Shown here: piece after piece, positions 1 through 10,995 of the stretch
Layout of the letters: each line of letters begins with the position of its first letter
Position numbering within the stretch: the stretch's first letter is position 1
Source: Isoperla grammatica
Lineage: Eukaryota > Arthropoda > Insecta > Plecoptera > Perlodidae
DNA: 64,000 bases
Assembly (NCBI GenBank): GCA_945910005.1
Contig: CAMDTW010000212.1
Location: 186,001-250,000, forward strand
Direction: 5' to 3'
Notes under the pieces: generated by a model
Database searches by the model: none
What the model was told of the DNA's origin: nothing
What the model saw: the letters and a program-made list of their open reading frames with translations, nothing else
Position numbers and translations under genes: made by a program

Positions 1-432
1 TAGCTTTCTAATATATAAGGGTTCTGTTCATGCAACAACGCTTTCGCCTCATTCCACCTAATGTTGAGATGATTCTCAAACACATGCTCTGACTTCCCTC
101 TGTCTCACATTCGACATAGCCTATGCTCCTTCAATCTAACCTCTAAAGGTCTACATAAAATAGATGTATCTTAAATTAAAAATGGAATTAAATTTAGCTA
201 CTGCAAACTTTACTTATCACTTCTTATTTACTTTTTGTTATGTACCGGGTATCACATCTAGGAACATAGATATTTTTTGTAATTTTCAACTTTTTTATAC
301 ACACTTGGTATTTTTTTCAAACATATATCTTGTCCAAAGTCACCCCTATAGTGGGTACACATCATGAAAATAATTGTTTAAAATGCCTGTCCCAAGTCAC
401 CCCCACCCAACGGGTGACACTGGACACTTTAA

Positions 433-1257
433 GGGATAGTCAAGTGAAAAACTAAAAAAACACCAATGAGTCATAAGTGCATGAAACTCAGTTAGGCTAT
501 GTGTAAAATAAAATTGATATAGGTTGCTTCAATGCAAGAAAAAAATAGTGAACATGTAGCTATTCTACTAGATTCACTTTTACCGCTCTGCTGCATTTTT
601 CTTCTGAAGCGTTGTACAGCTGTATCGGTTCTGAGCTCGCTAGCGCCTTCCCGATAGACAGAGCACTTATTGTGTTATATGAGACCAGCCACAACACTCG
701 GCAACCGAGGACAGTGCGGCTCAAAACAGATTGCAACTTTTTTACACAAAGAAATTAATTGCATGGCATTTTGTAAAAGAACACATTCGTACTAAGAAGC
801 ATGTTATCGGTAGAGAAATGATGCACATTGAGACTTAGTTAGATTTTTGATAAGTGCTCTATTTTAGTGGTGGTTTTATAACCTCGAGGCAACATTTTTT
901 GTATATGGGAATTACCATGAGAAAAGCTATAGTGTATTGTAATGAATCTGTGGTTCTAGGATCCCGCCCACCTTCCCCTACCTCACTCCATACCTCGAAT
1001 CGCCGGTCGAGCCAGCCGCGAGGGGTACCCGGCTCGAGCCGGCGATTCGAGGTATGGAGTGAGGTAGGGGAAGGTGGGCGGGATCCTAGGACCACAGATT
1101 CATTGCAATATACTTTAGTACCAAGCACAAAAATTGCGTTTTCTTTAATTTTTTAACCGCAGTCTTTTAAAGTATGGTATCATTTAATCATGTTTTCCAT
1201 ATTTGAGGGTGGACATATATAAATGGTAGTTTTTAGTTTTTTCACTTGACCATCTCT
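433..1257 (-). mobile_element. TTAA-flanked MITE, copy A (AGGAATAGTCA family)
   Basis: The ends are inverted copies beginning near GGGATAGTCAAGTGAAAAAC, each abutting TTAA (429-432 and 1258-1261). Most of the interior matches, in reverse orientation, the element at 29928-30599, so this is a dispersed non-autonomous DNA transposon. TTAA duplications are typical of the piggyBac and Kolobok superfamilies; the AGG start would suit Kolobok, but that assignment is inference. No transposase is encoded. The copy differs from its relative by a long palindrome in its right third. Confidence 0.8.
929..1115. repeat. GC-rich near-perfect palindrome inside MITE copy A
   Basis: Two arms of about 80 bases (left from TAGTGTATTG, right ending CAATATACT) are reverse complements with few mismatches around a short GC-rich centre near 1010-1030. 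The arms include GGATCC, CCGCCCACCTTCCCC and CTCGAATCGCCGG. The family copy at 30 kb has only a small palindrome (GTGCTACCAAGTAGCAC) at this place, so the block is a later foldback insertion or replacement. Mirror-image open frames on both strands here are artefacts of the palindrome. Confidence 0.85.
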
Positions 1258-1261
1258 TTAA

Positions 1262-3016
1262 ATAAAAGTTTAAAAAAATCTTCCCACTGTAAAATTTTTG
1301 TATTCCCCCCCCCCCCCCCGTATATTCCCATGACCCTACTAACACTTTAGCAAAAAGATTTGTTCATTTTCAGTAAAATTGTAGATAACATGGTAGGCCT
1401 ACAAATCGAAAAAAATTTAAATATTGAGTAAGAAAATTTAAATCCCTTAAAAAGCCACAGTGGCCGTTTTACTTTCAGCGAACACTTGACCTCCGACAGT
1501 GTCTGCACCTGCATTAGGTTAGAGAAAAAGTGTCGTCTGTGACAAAAACTTGCAGAGTTAAAGAGTAGGTATGTAAATTTGTCATATTTTCCAAGAACAA
1601 ATTTCCATCATCTACAACTCGGATAGTATTTATTGTAGCGACTCGGCTAAAAAAATGCAATTCATATTCATATTTATTTGTGTGACCTGTACATTGTGAA
1701 GGGATAACCGACTCCTTTAGAGAGAGAGAGACGGCAATGAACAATTATTCATAAACCAAACTAATACAGTGGGTTAGACTACTATAACAAAATCTGTATT
1801 TCTATTTCTTTATTTTTATTTACTAGGAAAACACGGTGTGTGACGTGTTGTTAAGTGAGCACGTCCATATCTACGAACTTTCTGGCAAAAAGCGTTTAAA
1901 GCTAATAAAAACAACAATTAACAATTCAAGAATGCACATTGCAAAAATGTTCCTAATATCCATAGGCTACATTGTTGAATGCTTGCAATGTCCATTGCTT
2001 AGATTTTTCGTTGTCATGTTTTCGACATGGTCCGCCACCGTTACTAATACTTTGACAGCAATAGAAATGTAGTTTTTGCCTCTAATACGTATCAGATCGT
2101 GATTAAGTCAGTATAGGCACCGTGTGTTAGTACATACAGCGCTATATGTTGCCAAATTTAGCAACTAACAGCTGAAGATTTCATTCCGCGGTTGAAAATA
2201 GTGCCAGATATTATTGTGATGTATCTTGTTTTTTGTTTTGTGTTTGTTTGTTTTTTCCTTGTTGATGTGTATTTATTTTGTTTTGTTGTTTTTTATTGTC
2301 TTGTTTTGTTTGTGTTAATTGTGTGTTATTTGTTGTTCATAGCGTGTGCTGATTAAAATGGTGGCTTGCCTTTTTAAGATTTACTGATGAGATTCATAAT
2401 CTGCCCAAAAATTTTAAAAGCCGTATTTAATTAAACAATTTTCACAATTTGCCATTATCGACGTAGGAAGAACGACGCTGCTTCAGCAGGTTGTTGCGCG
2501 ACTTTGCCACTTTGAGCACATCGTTCGTTTTCACTAACGCCCTCAGTGGCCAATCTCGGTGCCTATATCCGTGTATGGAAAAAATTTACGATAAATTAGC
2601 GATCTCACATTTTGCCTTTGGCCTACTGTGTTTCAGAAAAATATCTTCGAGTAACTGTTGTGTAACTTTGCCAATACTTATCAGATCACCAGAGCATGTA
2701 CATATTCGTGACCGGAAAAATATTTGTAAAAATATGGCTATCTCACATTTGCTGCCATTTGCCCCTTAGGGTCGGAGTTTTCAAAAATCCTTTCTTAGGA
2801 ATTGACTTCATTATAAGAGCAACGTAACTTCAAATATTATAATAGTCTACCTATCGGTATTTGTTACGTATCTTCGTAACAATATTCTTATCATGTTAGG
2901 ATCTCCTCGTGCCGCTTGAGAGCAGCACTACCTACGTGTCGCACCAAATTTAGGCCAGTGTCCCGTATTATTCTAGTAAGGTATTTGGTTGTTGGCTTCT
3001 TGCTTGATGTACGATG
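1262..3016. other. No gene recognised; low-complexity TG-rich patch
   Basis: I see no convincing coding sequence. There is a C15 run just upstream (1305-1319), a GA run near 1720-1730, and a T/G-rich stretch at about 2220-2345. Short open frames here have no recognisable motifs. Confidence 0.4.
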
Positions 3017-3483
3017 AATGGTAATTATGGCCAGGAGCTGAACACTTTTCGTACTCACTTTTTTCTGTATTCCTTTGCGATATGGATCATGTACGTAGTA
3101 CATTTGTTATTTCATGATTTATATGTAAGCTTCAGTGATTTTCAATACAAATAGTATCTTCTTTCATATTAAATTATCGTTTTGAAGTTGCATCGATTTG
3201 ACAACACAATCACGTTAAATATGGCAATATGGCCCGACATCCCACGAAAGTTGGGACAGGTTAGGGGGTCAATTATATTATGTTGAATTGACTGGGCCTA
3301 CGCCTAGGCCCAGCTACAACAATCATTTAATAATCTTCAAAAGTAACTACAATATTATAATGTACATCAAAATAAAGACAATTAAACACTGAACAATAAA
3401 AATAACACTTTAAACAAAACTTTGGCGTTTTACAATGAAAAAAGTGAGTACGAAAAGTGTTCAGCTCCTGGCCATAAATACCC
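3017..3483. repeat. Inverted-repeat element, arms about 45 bp
   Basis: A left arm at about 3017-3065 (containing GGCCAGGAGCTGAACACTTT) recurs as its reverse complement at about 3434-3483. The 370 bases between are AT-rich and noncoding. The arms match almost base for base, which suggests a small foldback or MITE. No target duplication is clear. Confidence 0.65.
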
Positions 3484-3540
3484 GATGAATGAATGTAGTG
3501 CAGGAGGAGAAAATAAGGAATGATAATAAACGGAAATATC

Positions 3541-4240
3541 TTCTTCTTATTCTCTTATGCCTGCAATTGGTCTATTCGGCCATCATGCGTTGTCGTGCCA
3601 ACCAATAGAGACAGGACTCCCTCTGTACATATGTCATGCCATCTGGCATCGCGTCAGGTTCCCTCTTCATCCTTTCACAACCGAAAAGATGACGTCTATT
3701 CTGCTCTTCCTTACCACACAAGCTGCACAAGCTCGACTCAGCCATTCCCACTCTGTGCAGATGTTTACCCAGTAAGTCATGCCCTGTGTCTAGTCTAAAC
3801 TGAGCTGTTGAGACTTTTCTGTTCTTATCTGGGACGGTTTCTTTTGTTGTTACTATCCTCTCCCATGGCTTGTCCTTAGCATCCTCCTCCCACTTCTTCT
3901 ACACTGACTTCTTTGCAGCCGCTGTTAGATGGGAATTTACTGCCTTATATGATAATGCCTTTTCAGTTTGTTGCATTTTGCTGCCCCTTTTTGCCAAGAA
4001 GTCCGCCTTCTCATTCCCATGCAGATTGCAGTGTGCAGGTACCCACTGTAGCATAACGTCTTTTCCCTCATTTTTCAGTCTCAGAATGTGTAATTTACAT
4101 TCCTTGACTTCACTATCCACTTCTTCCTTGCTTACAACTGCCTGTATTGCTGCCATTGTATCAGAAAGTATCACAATTTGTTTTTTAGGGGACCTGCTAC
4201 TAATTTGAGTGCTTTTAATATTGCCTTTAGTTCTCCATCA
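3541..4240 (-). pseudogene. LINE RNase H and C-terminal fragment
   Basis: On the minus strand the reading frame shows a retrotransposon RNase H domain: YDGELKAI (acidic E), ILSDTMAAIQ (D), LQWVPAHCNLHGNEKADFLA (H and D). It is followed, after frame damage, by a cysteine-rich tail (CSLCGKEEQNRRHLFGC) and a terminal segment like ESCLYWLARQRMMAE. The order matches the end of the intact frame at 60863-62965 (GNEKADALAKLGS, then CKLC..HLLSC, then IYWIARKKND), so both come from RNase H-bearing LINEs of the I/Jockey type. The element is truncated at its 5' end and ends in an AAGAAG-type tail. It is not functional. Confidence 0.8.
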
Positions 4241-4795
4241 TAACTGGGTGTGCGGCACACCTATCTTGAAGCACTGACAGCTCAGAGCGAGAGATTACGA
4301 CAAACTAGGCGATCACTCTTTTATGACCATTGGAATCAATCTGGTATAATTGAGCGCCTAGACCGACATCGGAACTGTCAGTTTGCAGGGACAGTGGTAT
4401 CCCTGGCACCTAGGCCTACATTTGAGGTGGAGATAATGACTGGACAGCTTGAGTGATCTCCGAATGCGATTCTAAAGGCTTATGGTCGGTGCACAATAGC
4501 CCGGGCAAGGAGCTTCCCGTTAGCGTTAACGTTACAGGGCAATGTTAGATTATAGCCAACTTTCCCGTTACCGTTACCGGCGCTCCTTCCTATGTTATCA
4601 CTACGTATATCACAGGAGCAAGTTCGGATTAGATAAGCTCGCACGACGATAGGCCGAACCGTATATCAATACCTTTAATATCGGGCTAACTACAGCCGCA
4701 CTAAACACTAGACTCACCGCCTGCTACGTTGTGACTATTTCCAAGAGCAACTAGGCCTACCTTTGACCAGCGGTGCTACACACGCCCCTTAGCCT
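4241..4795. other. No gene recognised
   Basis: No coding or repeat signature is recognisable beyond short inverted phrases such as CCCGTTAGCGTTAACGTTAC. An open frame at 4250-4456 has no known motif. Confidence 0.35.
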
Positions 4796-5535
4796 ACACG
4801 CCTAGCCCTAGGCCTAGTTGTTTGCTGCAACTGGATTCGTCGATCAGCGACTATCACGTTGCAGTGAAACCGAGCTACGTGTATATCAAGCACAGCTGGC
4901 TCGGTTTAACCGAGCTGGCCCGCTTTGTTGGTCCGGTAAAATCTACTGCGCATTCAGGTGTGGCTAGGCTAGGCCTATATCAAAGATTTCTAGTTCGCAT
5001 TGGACTAAGTTAGGTCGGACTAGGCCTAGCGCCTGTGGTATACGTAGGCCCTAGTGTATTGTGCACCAACCATTAGACCTAGGGCCTGGGGGGAATGCAC
5101 AGTCGAGTTATGTGATTTGTTTATGGCTACTAGGCCTAGGCCCTATGTAGTTTGTTCTTATTATGGAAAATAGCATGTAATGAAACAATTCCATAGGCTA
5201 GCAACAAATCCAGTATTTAACTTGACACTTCTCTGCATAAGGCCGTAGGTCTAACCCCTGGGCCATTGTGTTTCTAATCCCTTACACAATAGCTGGGCCT
5301 TAGAATATCCAGCCCCATAAGGCTGGATATTCTAAGCCTGGGCCACCTACCTAGACCTAGGCCCCAGGCCTAGGTTTAGCCTCTGAGGCGTAGGGCTAGG
5401 TTTAGCCTAGGCCTAGGCTAGGCATTGGGTTTGAAATATGCCCTATATTTCAAGCACATAACCTAGGGCCTAAGGCCTAGCTAGGCCTAGGCCTAGGCAG
5501 CGGGAAAGCCCAAGCCTAGGGCCTAGGCTAGGTAG
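4796..5535. repeat. TAGGCCTA / AGGCCTAGG-rich degenerate repeat
   Basis: The palindromic octamer TAGGCCTA and overlapping forms (CCTAGGCCTAGG, GGGCCTAGG) occur many times, densest at 5330-5535. The same motif clusters near 25745-25842, 28250-28460, 29390-29500, 40905-41040, 46835-47060 and 55230-55400, inside and outside mobile elements. It behaves as a genome-wide simple-sequence feature and not as one transposon. Confidence 0.8.
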
Positions 5536-6230
5536 TTTCAAACTGTCAAGTGTCCGCAGTCAGCACACACAAAACTAAGAAACATTGTGATTAAAAATAC
5601 CTTATGAATTGTCAAAGGCGGGCGAACTCATTCATCCTCTCTTCTCTCACATGCGCGAACGGATGCTAATCTCAATTTGAAGCATGAATGATGCCAACAA
5701 GTAGGCCTAGGTATAGGTTATAGCACGTGTGACTGCTTGCAAGCCGTTGACATTCCTTCAAATTAAATTTGTCAGCCAATTACGTGAAAGGTGAAAGTGT
5801 GAATTATCGGCCGACATCTAGTGGCATAGCAGTGTACTTCTATACCGTCTCTTGTGGCGCGCTGGGTGGATGGTGGTTTGAAACGGGCTCCAACCAACCA
5901 AAGATATTATAATATTCCCTACAAAGATAATATTCCCTTGCAACCAACCAACCACGCGGCAGCTTACTTCAATCGTAGTCGGTCAAGTAGTCCACTGCAA
6001 TACTACAAATTTGAAACTACTACAAATCAAATACATCATTCGGTGAGAGATCGGGAATCCTTACAGTTACTTATTATATTGTCATGAAAGACTGGGTTTC
6101 ATGGATTTGAGCCCTTTCTGATCGGTGAGATTCCATGGAGTTGTTTGGACAACTGGTGTCGTAATGTTTTGAGTATTGTAACTGGGTCAGTTGGCTATGC
6201 AATAATTGTGCATGGTCGGCGGGCCTAAGG
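5536..6230. other. No gene recognised
   Basis: An open frame at 5854-6087 lacks a recognisable domain. No repeat structure beyond scattered TAGGCC motifs is seen. Confidence 0.35.
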
Positions 6231-6516
6231 TTTGTTCGTTTGTCCTGCCTCAACAGGAGTATTTTACGCCAAGAGTAATCCGGAAATACGTCATTGTAAC
6301 GGATATGGGAGTAGAAATCACAGTTACTCCCACTTTCCTCCTACTCCTACTCGGGAAGCAGGTGTAAAAACCTTACTCCCATCACAGTTGTAGTAAGTTA
6401 CCACTGGACAAAAGAACTTGTCGCAGCTACTCCCATCACACTTACTCCAAGACAGAAAAACGGGGTTTTCGTAATACCTTACTCCTGGAGTAATGATCAC
6501 AGGACAAACGAACAAA
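6231..6516. mobile_element. Short MITE with 17-bp perfect TIRs
   Basis: The ends are perfect inverted repeats, TTTGTTCGTTTGTCCTG on the left and its complement on the right. The interior contains several copies of TACTCCCATCACA-like phrases. It is noncoding and 286 bp long. The superfamily is unknown because no target duplication is evident. Confidence 0.75.
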
Positions 6517-6801
6517 GCTCTAGTTAGTTAAGTAGCAGATGATTGGGACATCGTCGGGATTCATTACATATTCTTAGTTTTTTTTTTTTTATTTAAAATG
6601 AAGCCTCTTTTACATTCTTTGGATTAGATTATGAAATGTATAGAATTTTTGAGTTGTCAATGTTTTAACTTAATAACTACTCTATCTACTCCCATCACAC
6701 TTACTTACCCATCACATTTACCAATACAGTGTTATCTAAGACTACAATATTATTACAATGTTACAATATTACTATTACTAATTAATATACTTCAATACTT
6801 A

Positions 6802-6999
6802 AGGCTGGTCCACACAGATTTTTAAGACATAATACATAAGGTTTTAAGACGTTGTTTTAAAAACAACAATGAAAACAACGTCTTAAAACTAAAACTTTGT
6901 GTGAACGCCAGTACGTGTTTCCTATGATCCAACTTTTCGACTACGCGTTAAACCTTAAAAGTTAAAACGTATGTCTTAAAAATCTGTGTGGACCAGCCC
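6802..6999. mobile_element. Harbinger-like MITE with TTA target duplication
   Basis: Long inverted termini (AGGCTGGTCCACACAGATTT on the left, a matching GGGCTGG form on the right) are flanked by TTA at 6799-6801 and 7000-7002. The centre holds another palindrome built from GTTTTAAGACGTTGTTTT. TIR style and a 3-bp TWA duplication fit PIF/Harbinger. It sits at the 3' end of the degraded LINE that follows. Confidence 0.75.
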
Positions 7000-7006
7000 T
7001 TATTGT

Positions 7007-7390
7007 GCCAGCCTAGAGTGAGAGTGGTTCTGCAAAGTATTCCCCTACAGAGTAGTAGCATCTCCTTAAAAGTGCATCTTTAACTGCTTTTTTAAATTTG
7101 TTTAGATCGTTTATTTCTTTAAAGCTAGAGTTAAGAGTATTATATATTCTAATTCCACTTTCTGCTAAACCTTTTTGGTCTTTTTGTTAGGTTGCACTGC
7201 GTTACTCTCAGTTGACTTTTATTTCTAGTATTTCTATCGTGAATGTTTGAGTTTACAGTAAATACTAAATAGGTTAAGGTGGGTATGAACAAAGATGATT
7301 ACTTCATATATATAGCTATATAGGCTATATAGGCCTAGGCACAGGGCATGGGGAGAATGCGAAGAGCTTTAAATATGGGTTTGCAGTTAG
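7007..7390 (-). pseudogene. LINE-B, C-terminal tail segment
   Basis: Minus-strand frames give a tail typical of CR1/Jockey-group LINE polyproteins: KPIFKALRILPMPC, YEVIIFVHTHLNLFSIYCKL, then IYNTLNSSFKEINDLNKFKK followed by ALLRRCYYSVGEYFAEPLSL and a stop. Frames are shifted, so it is dead. It continues the reverse transcriptase segment at 7495-9180, from which it is separated only by a palindromic block. Confidence 0.65.
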
Positions 7391-7438
7391 CCCTGGACCC
7401 AGCTTGATCAATAATTATTGATCAAGCTGGGTCCAGGG
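7391..7438. repeat. Perfect 48-bp palindrome
   Basis: The sequence CCCTGGACCCAGCTTGATCA followed by ATAATTAT and the reverse complement is a zero-mismatch, no-loop palindrome centred on AATT. It interrupts LINE-B between its VLQKKAVR and KPIFKALRI segments. Confidence 0.95.
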
Positions 7439-7455
7439 TTAGAGTTAACTAACTT

Positions 7456-7485
7456 AAAGCGGTTAGAGTTAACTCTAACCGCTTT
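7456..7485. repeat. Perfect 30-bp palindrome
   Basis: AAAGCGGTTAGAGTT followed by AACTCTAACCGCTTT is a perfect palindrome 18 bp from the 48-bp one. GAGTTAACT also occurs between them, so the two palindromes appear to form one compound insertion of about 100 bp in LINE-B. Confidence 0.95.
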
Positions 7486-7494
7486 TTTCTGGAG

Positions 7495-9180
7495 TACACA
7501 AATTCTCTTAGCACCAGTTCCATTCCCCCATATGGCAATACCATATGTCATTATGGAATGAAAGTAGGCAAAGTAAACGGATTTATTTGTGTTTTTATTT
7601 ACTAGGTTGCTTAGCCGTCTTAGAACAAAACATGCACTAGCTAGTTTTGGGAGTAAGCTTTTTATGTGAGTTTTCCAATTTATGTTACTGTCTAAATAGA
7701 GGCCTAAGAATTTTGCATCGATATCAAGTGGCACTTGTGTTCCATTGGAGGTGACAAAACTAATTAGTTTTGTCTGTATTTAACGCTAGATCATTCATTG
7801 AGAACCATTCATTGTTCTCACTGATTGCATTTCCGGCATAACCTTCTACTTCCTCCCACTATAGCCCTGTTAAAATTTCATTGGTGTCATCTGCAAATTG
7901 TAATAGCGTTCCAGTAGTAATATTTGCTGGTAGATCATTAGTTAGTATAATAGACATAGTTGGGCCTAAAATTGAGCAATTGCGGTACCCCTGTTTTGAT
8001 CTCTCTATAAAGCTGGAGCACATTTCTTGCTCTCTATTTAGTTTACTATCGACATGCATTATGTGTACACGCTGTTGTCTACTACTAAGATAGGACTAAA
8101 ACCATTGCTGTATACAGCAATATATATCCCCCCTCTAATTTCATAGTGATTCATTTTGAGTTGGAGAGTTTAAGAGTTTGGTGGTTTACCGTATCGAACG
8201 CTTTTGAGAGGTCGAAGAGGAGGCCAAGCACCTTTTCTTTTTTGTCCAGAGATTCTAGTATTTTTTCAGTGAGGGAGAAGGCTGCCGTCAATGTAGACCT
8301 TCCTCTCCTGAAACCGTGCTGGTTATCGTTAATAATTTGATTGTCATCTAAATATTTGGTTAGTCGGTTATGCATGACCTTTTCAAGTATTTTAGAGAAA
8401 ATTGGGAGCAATGATATTGGACGATAGTTCCTAGCATCATTATGTTGTCCCTTTTTGTATATTGGAATTGTTTTGGTATTTTTAAATCACTGGGGAAAGA
8501 TACTGGTGCTATAAGAGAGTTGTTACATATTATAGTTGGGGTAGCATATGAGTTTAGCTGCATATTTAACTATTTTTGCACTCAATCCATAGATATCAGT
8601 GGAGCTAGTGTTTTTCATATTTTGAATTATCATATATATTTCCTCACAATTAGTAGGCTCTAGAATCATAGGTGGGTATGCAATTGGAATAGTATTAGTT
8701 CTTAGTTTATTTATGGCTTCTAAAGTGTGGCCAGCAGTGGGGTTTATATTACAACTTGCTGCTGTGTTAACAAAGGAATGGTTAAATATGTTTGCTATTT
8801 GGACCGGGTTAGTTATTACTTGCCCATTTGATGTGAGTTCAATGTTTTTATGTGTGTTGTTGTTTTTACCGGATTCATTTTTAATAATTCTCCAAGTGGT
8901 TTTTATTTTGTTTTGTGATTGTAGGATTTGGGCTTCGAGTTTTGCCTTTTTAGCCTGCCTTTTTACTCTTTGAAAAATTTGCTTGTACCTATGTCTTGTG
9001 TTTTTGCACATTTTCATATGTGGGTATAAGTGTTTTCAGCTTGTACAATTTGTTTAGTGTACGACTAGATGTTATTATGCCCTTTACTAGGTATTCCTCC
9101 TTTTTGTTTGTCTTTCTTTTTGTGGAAATGAATCATTAAAATGTTTACAGAAGATTCTAATAGGGAACTTGCACTTAACT
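7495..9180 (-). pseudogene. LINE-B reverse transcriptase segment
   Basis: Reading the minus strand from 9180 downward gives linker sequence (YKQIFQRVKRQAKKAKLEAQ, LTSNGQVITNPVQIANIFNH), then RT blocks: KILEKVMHNRLTKYL, NQHGFRRGRST, LGLLFDLSKAFDTVNHQ, ILGP, LLQFADDTNE (the FADD catalytic box), FLGLYLDSNINWKTHI and MTYGIAIWG. This order is that of a CR1/Jockey-group non-LTR retrotransposon. Several frameshifts separate the pieces, so no protein is made. The endonuclease part lies at 11510-12620 on the same strand, displaced by inserted DNA. Confidence 0.85.
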
Positions 9181-9417
9181 TTCTAATGTGATTTTTAAAA
9201 TCTGTACACGATATTAACTGATATTATGTCTTTACAATTTAAAAATCGAGTCATTCTACCCCTCAAAATAATAGTTTTAGTTGCGTTCACTCTTTTGGCG
9301 CGAAAAAACGGCCGCCGCCATGATGAATCGCTAGTGACGTTACATGATAGTAGTCTGCCGGTGTCGCGCAGTCGACTGCACGCGTTCGCCCACACCGCTC
9401 ATCGAACATTGTGCACA

Positions 9418-9555
9418 ATGGAGACTAAAACATCTTCTGGCGCTTATAAGTGGTGCATAGTACCCATGTGTACTAACACAAGTGTAAAGACTCCACAGAA
9501 GATTATTATTGTGTATTTATCAACAACGGGGACGAACCCCACAAGTGTGATATAA
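9418..9555 (+). pseudogene. THAP zinc-finger N-terminal fragment
   Basis: From an ATG at 9418 the frame reads METKTSSGAYKWCIVPMCTN then TSVKTPQK, the start of a THAP DNA-binding domain (C-x4-C with the Thr-Pro segment). Homology to THAP is lost after KTPQK. The matching second half (KRQRQWLEAARRD and CCQDHF) is about 640 bp downstream. The gap holds a TG-rich microsatellite and a minus-strand LINE tail, so the domain is either split by an insertion or by an intron that captured one. THAP fingers are common in P-element and Kolobok-type transposons. Confidence 0.6.
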
Positions 9556-9658
9556 TATATACCTACTAGACTACAGAACATGATAGAAAGAAAACAGTCA
9601 TTGAACAAAATAAGATACAAAAACACATAGTAAATAAAACGTGGACAAGTGAGTATAA

Positions 9659-9830
9659 ATGTGTGTGTGTGCGCGTGTGCGTGTGCGTGTGCGTGTTCGT
9701 GTGCGTGTTCGTGTTCGTGTGCGTGTGCGTGTGCGTGTGCGTGTGCGTGTGCGTGTTCTGAGTGTATGCGTGAGAGTGTGTGTGTGCGTGTGCATGTGCG
9801 TGTGCGTGTGTTGTGAGTGTATGTGTGAGC
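9659..9830. repeat. GTGTGC microsatellite
   Basis: This is a hexanucleotide-like run of GTGTGC and GTGTTC with imperfect flanks. It directly follows the 3' side of a minus-strand LINE tail and may have grown from that element's 3' end. Confidence 0.9.
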
Positions 9831-9839
9831 GTGAAGAAT

Positions 9840-10180
9840 TGTTTGTTGGTTTACACGTTGAACAACCCTGTTTGCAAGTTATACATCTTAAAAATTATGT
9901 TATTAAAAGCACTTAGTTCTAAATGGTGGATGTCAATGTCATCTTGCTTCTTGACTGCAGTGTTATAAGTGCACATAAGCCTATTTAAACATGAGTATTT
10001 ATAAACATCTATTCTACACTTAGGAGTCAGGAACACGTCACGATTCCGGGTATTTTTGTTGGGTACACGGAAATTAAAATCACTGATTACATTTATATCT
10101 ACCATACCACGTAAGATTTTGAACAAGTATATCAGGTCTGTGATTGTTCGCCTATCTTCCAAGGTATTGATGTTGTTTTC
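9840..10180 (-). pseudogene. LINE-D, C-terminal tail fragment
   Basis: The minus strand encodes LEDRRTITDLIYLFKILRG, FRVPNKNTRNRDVF, YSCLNRLMCTYNTAVKKQ, matching the tail seen in many CR1/Jockey-group polyproteins (RR..tDLi..yKil.g). Nothing of the reverse transcriptase is present, so this is a strongly 5'-truncated insertion. It lies between the two halves of the THAP fragment. Confidence 0.6.
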
Positions 10181-10365
10181 ACGGTTTGTTTTCCAAAAAA
10201 CAATAAACGACAAAGACAGTGGTTGGAAGCAGCGAGACGAGATGTCAGTAAGAACCCTATATCAATGACATCGATGTTGTTTTGCTGCCAAGATCATTTC
10301 AATGTGTTTTATTTTAGATTAGATAATGAACTCAGTCTAGGGATTGGAAGGATAAACGTTTAAGC
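10181..10365 (+). pseudogene. THAP zinc-finger C-terminal fragment
   Basis: One frame reads VCFPKNNKRQRQWLEAARRD then VSKNPISMTSMLFCCQDHFN. This supplies the conserved Trp, the AARRD helix and the C-x2-H pair (CQDHF) that close a THAP domain. A stop follows about 20 codons later. With the fragment at 9418-9555 it forms one complete but interrupted domain. Confidence 0.6.
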
Positions 10366-10995
10366 GTGTAGTGGTGGGTTAGAGGTTATTAAATTTGTCA
10401 CAGGGTTAGCAACTGTAATCACAGTATAATGTGCTGTAATTCAAGTTTTAAATAAATAAAGAGGAATAAAATAAAAATTGTGATTTAACATCTGCTTGAT
10501 CCATAAACTAAGTATTGTTTACATTCACAATGTTTTGGGGGGACATCTGTAGGGAGGGGGGAGGGGGAAGTGTCCATGACCCTCATTCATCCAAGCTCTC
10601 GACTATCAACAAGACTTCATGTGTCTTCTTTGCAGCTGTGAGGGAGTACAAGGTCAAGAGATCATTTAAGAAGTGTTGGGACTACTAAACCAGCTCGATA
10701 TCGTCACGAAATCTCCCTTTCAAAATGCCACTCAATACGACATGGAATTTCGGGGGGGGGGGGGGGGGGGGCGTATTACTATGTACATATTTTACATATT
10801 ATTTAGTATTACAAAATCAATCATGATGGGATTTGGTTTGGACTTCGGAGATAAATAATTAACAAATCGGAATAATGACGACAAAATTAATGTATGTATT
10901 GTAAGGCACATTGTATTTTATATATAATTTTTTATTGTATAAAATAAATATGATCGTGAGTATAAAAACAACAAATTATGTGGTAAGACACTAGG

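Noticed and set aside
854..1156. Mirror-image 89-100 codon ORFs
   Set aside because: The identical peptide on both strands is a consequence of the palindrome.
4250..4456. 68-codon plus-strand ORF as a gene
   Set aside because: There is no recognisable domain or conserved-looking composition, and it lies beside a truncated LINE.
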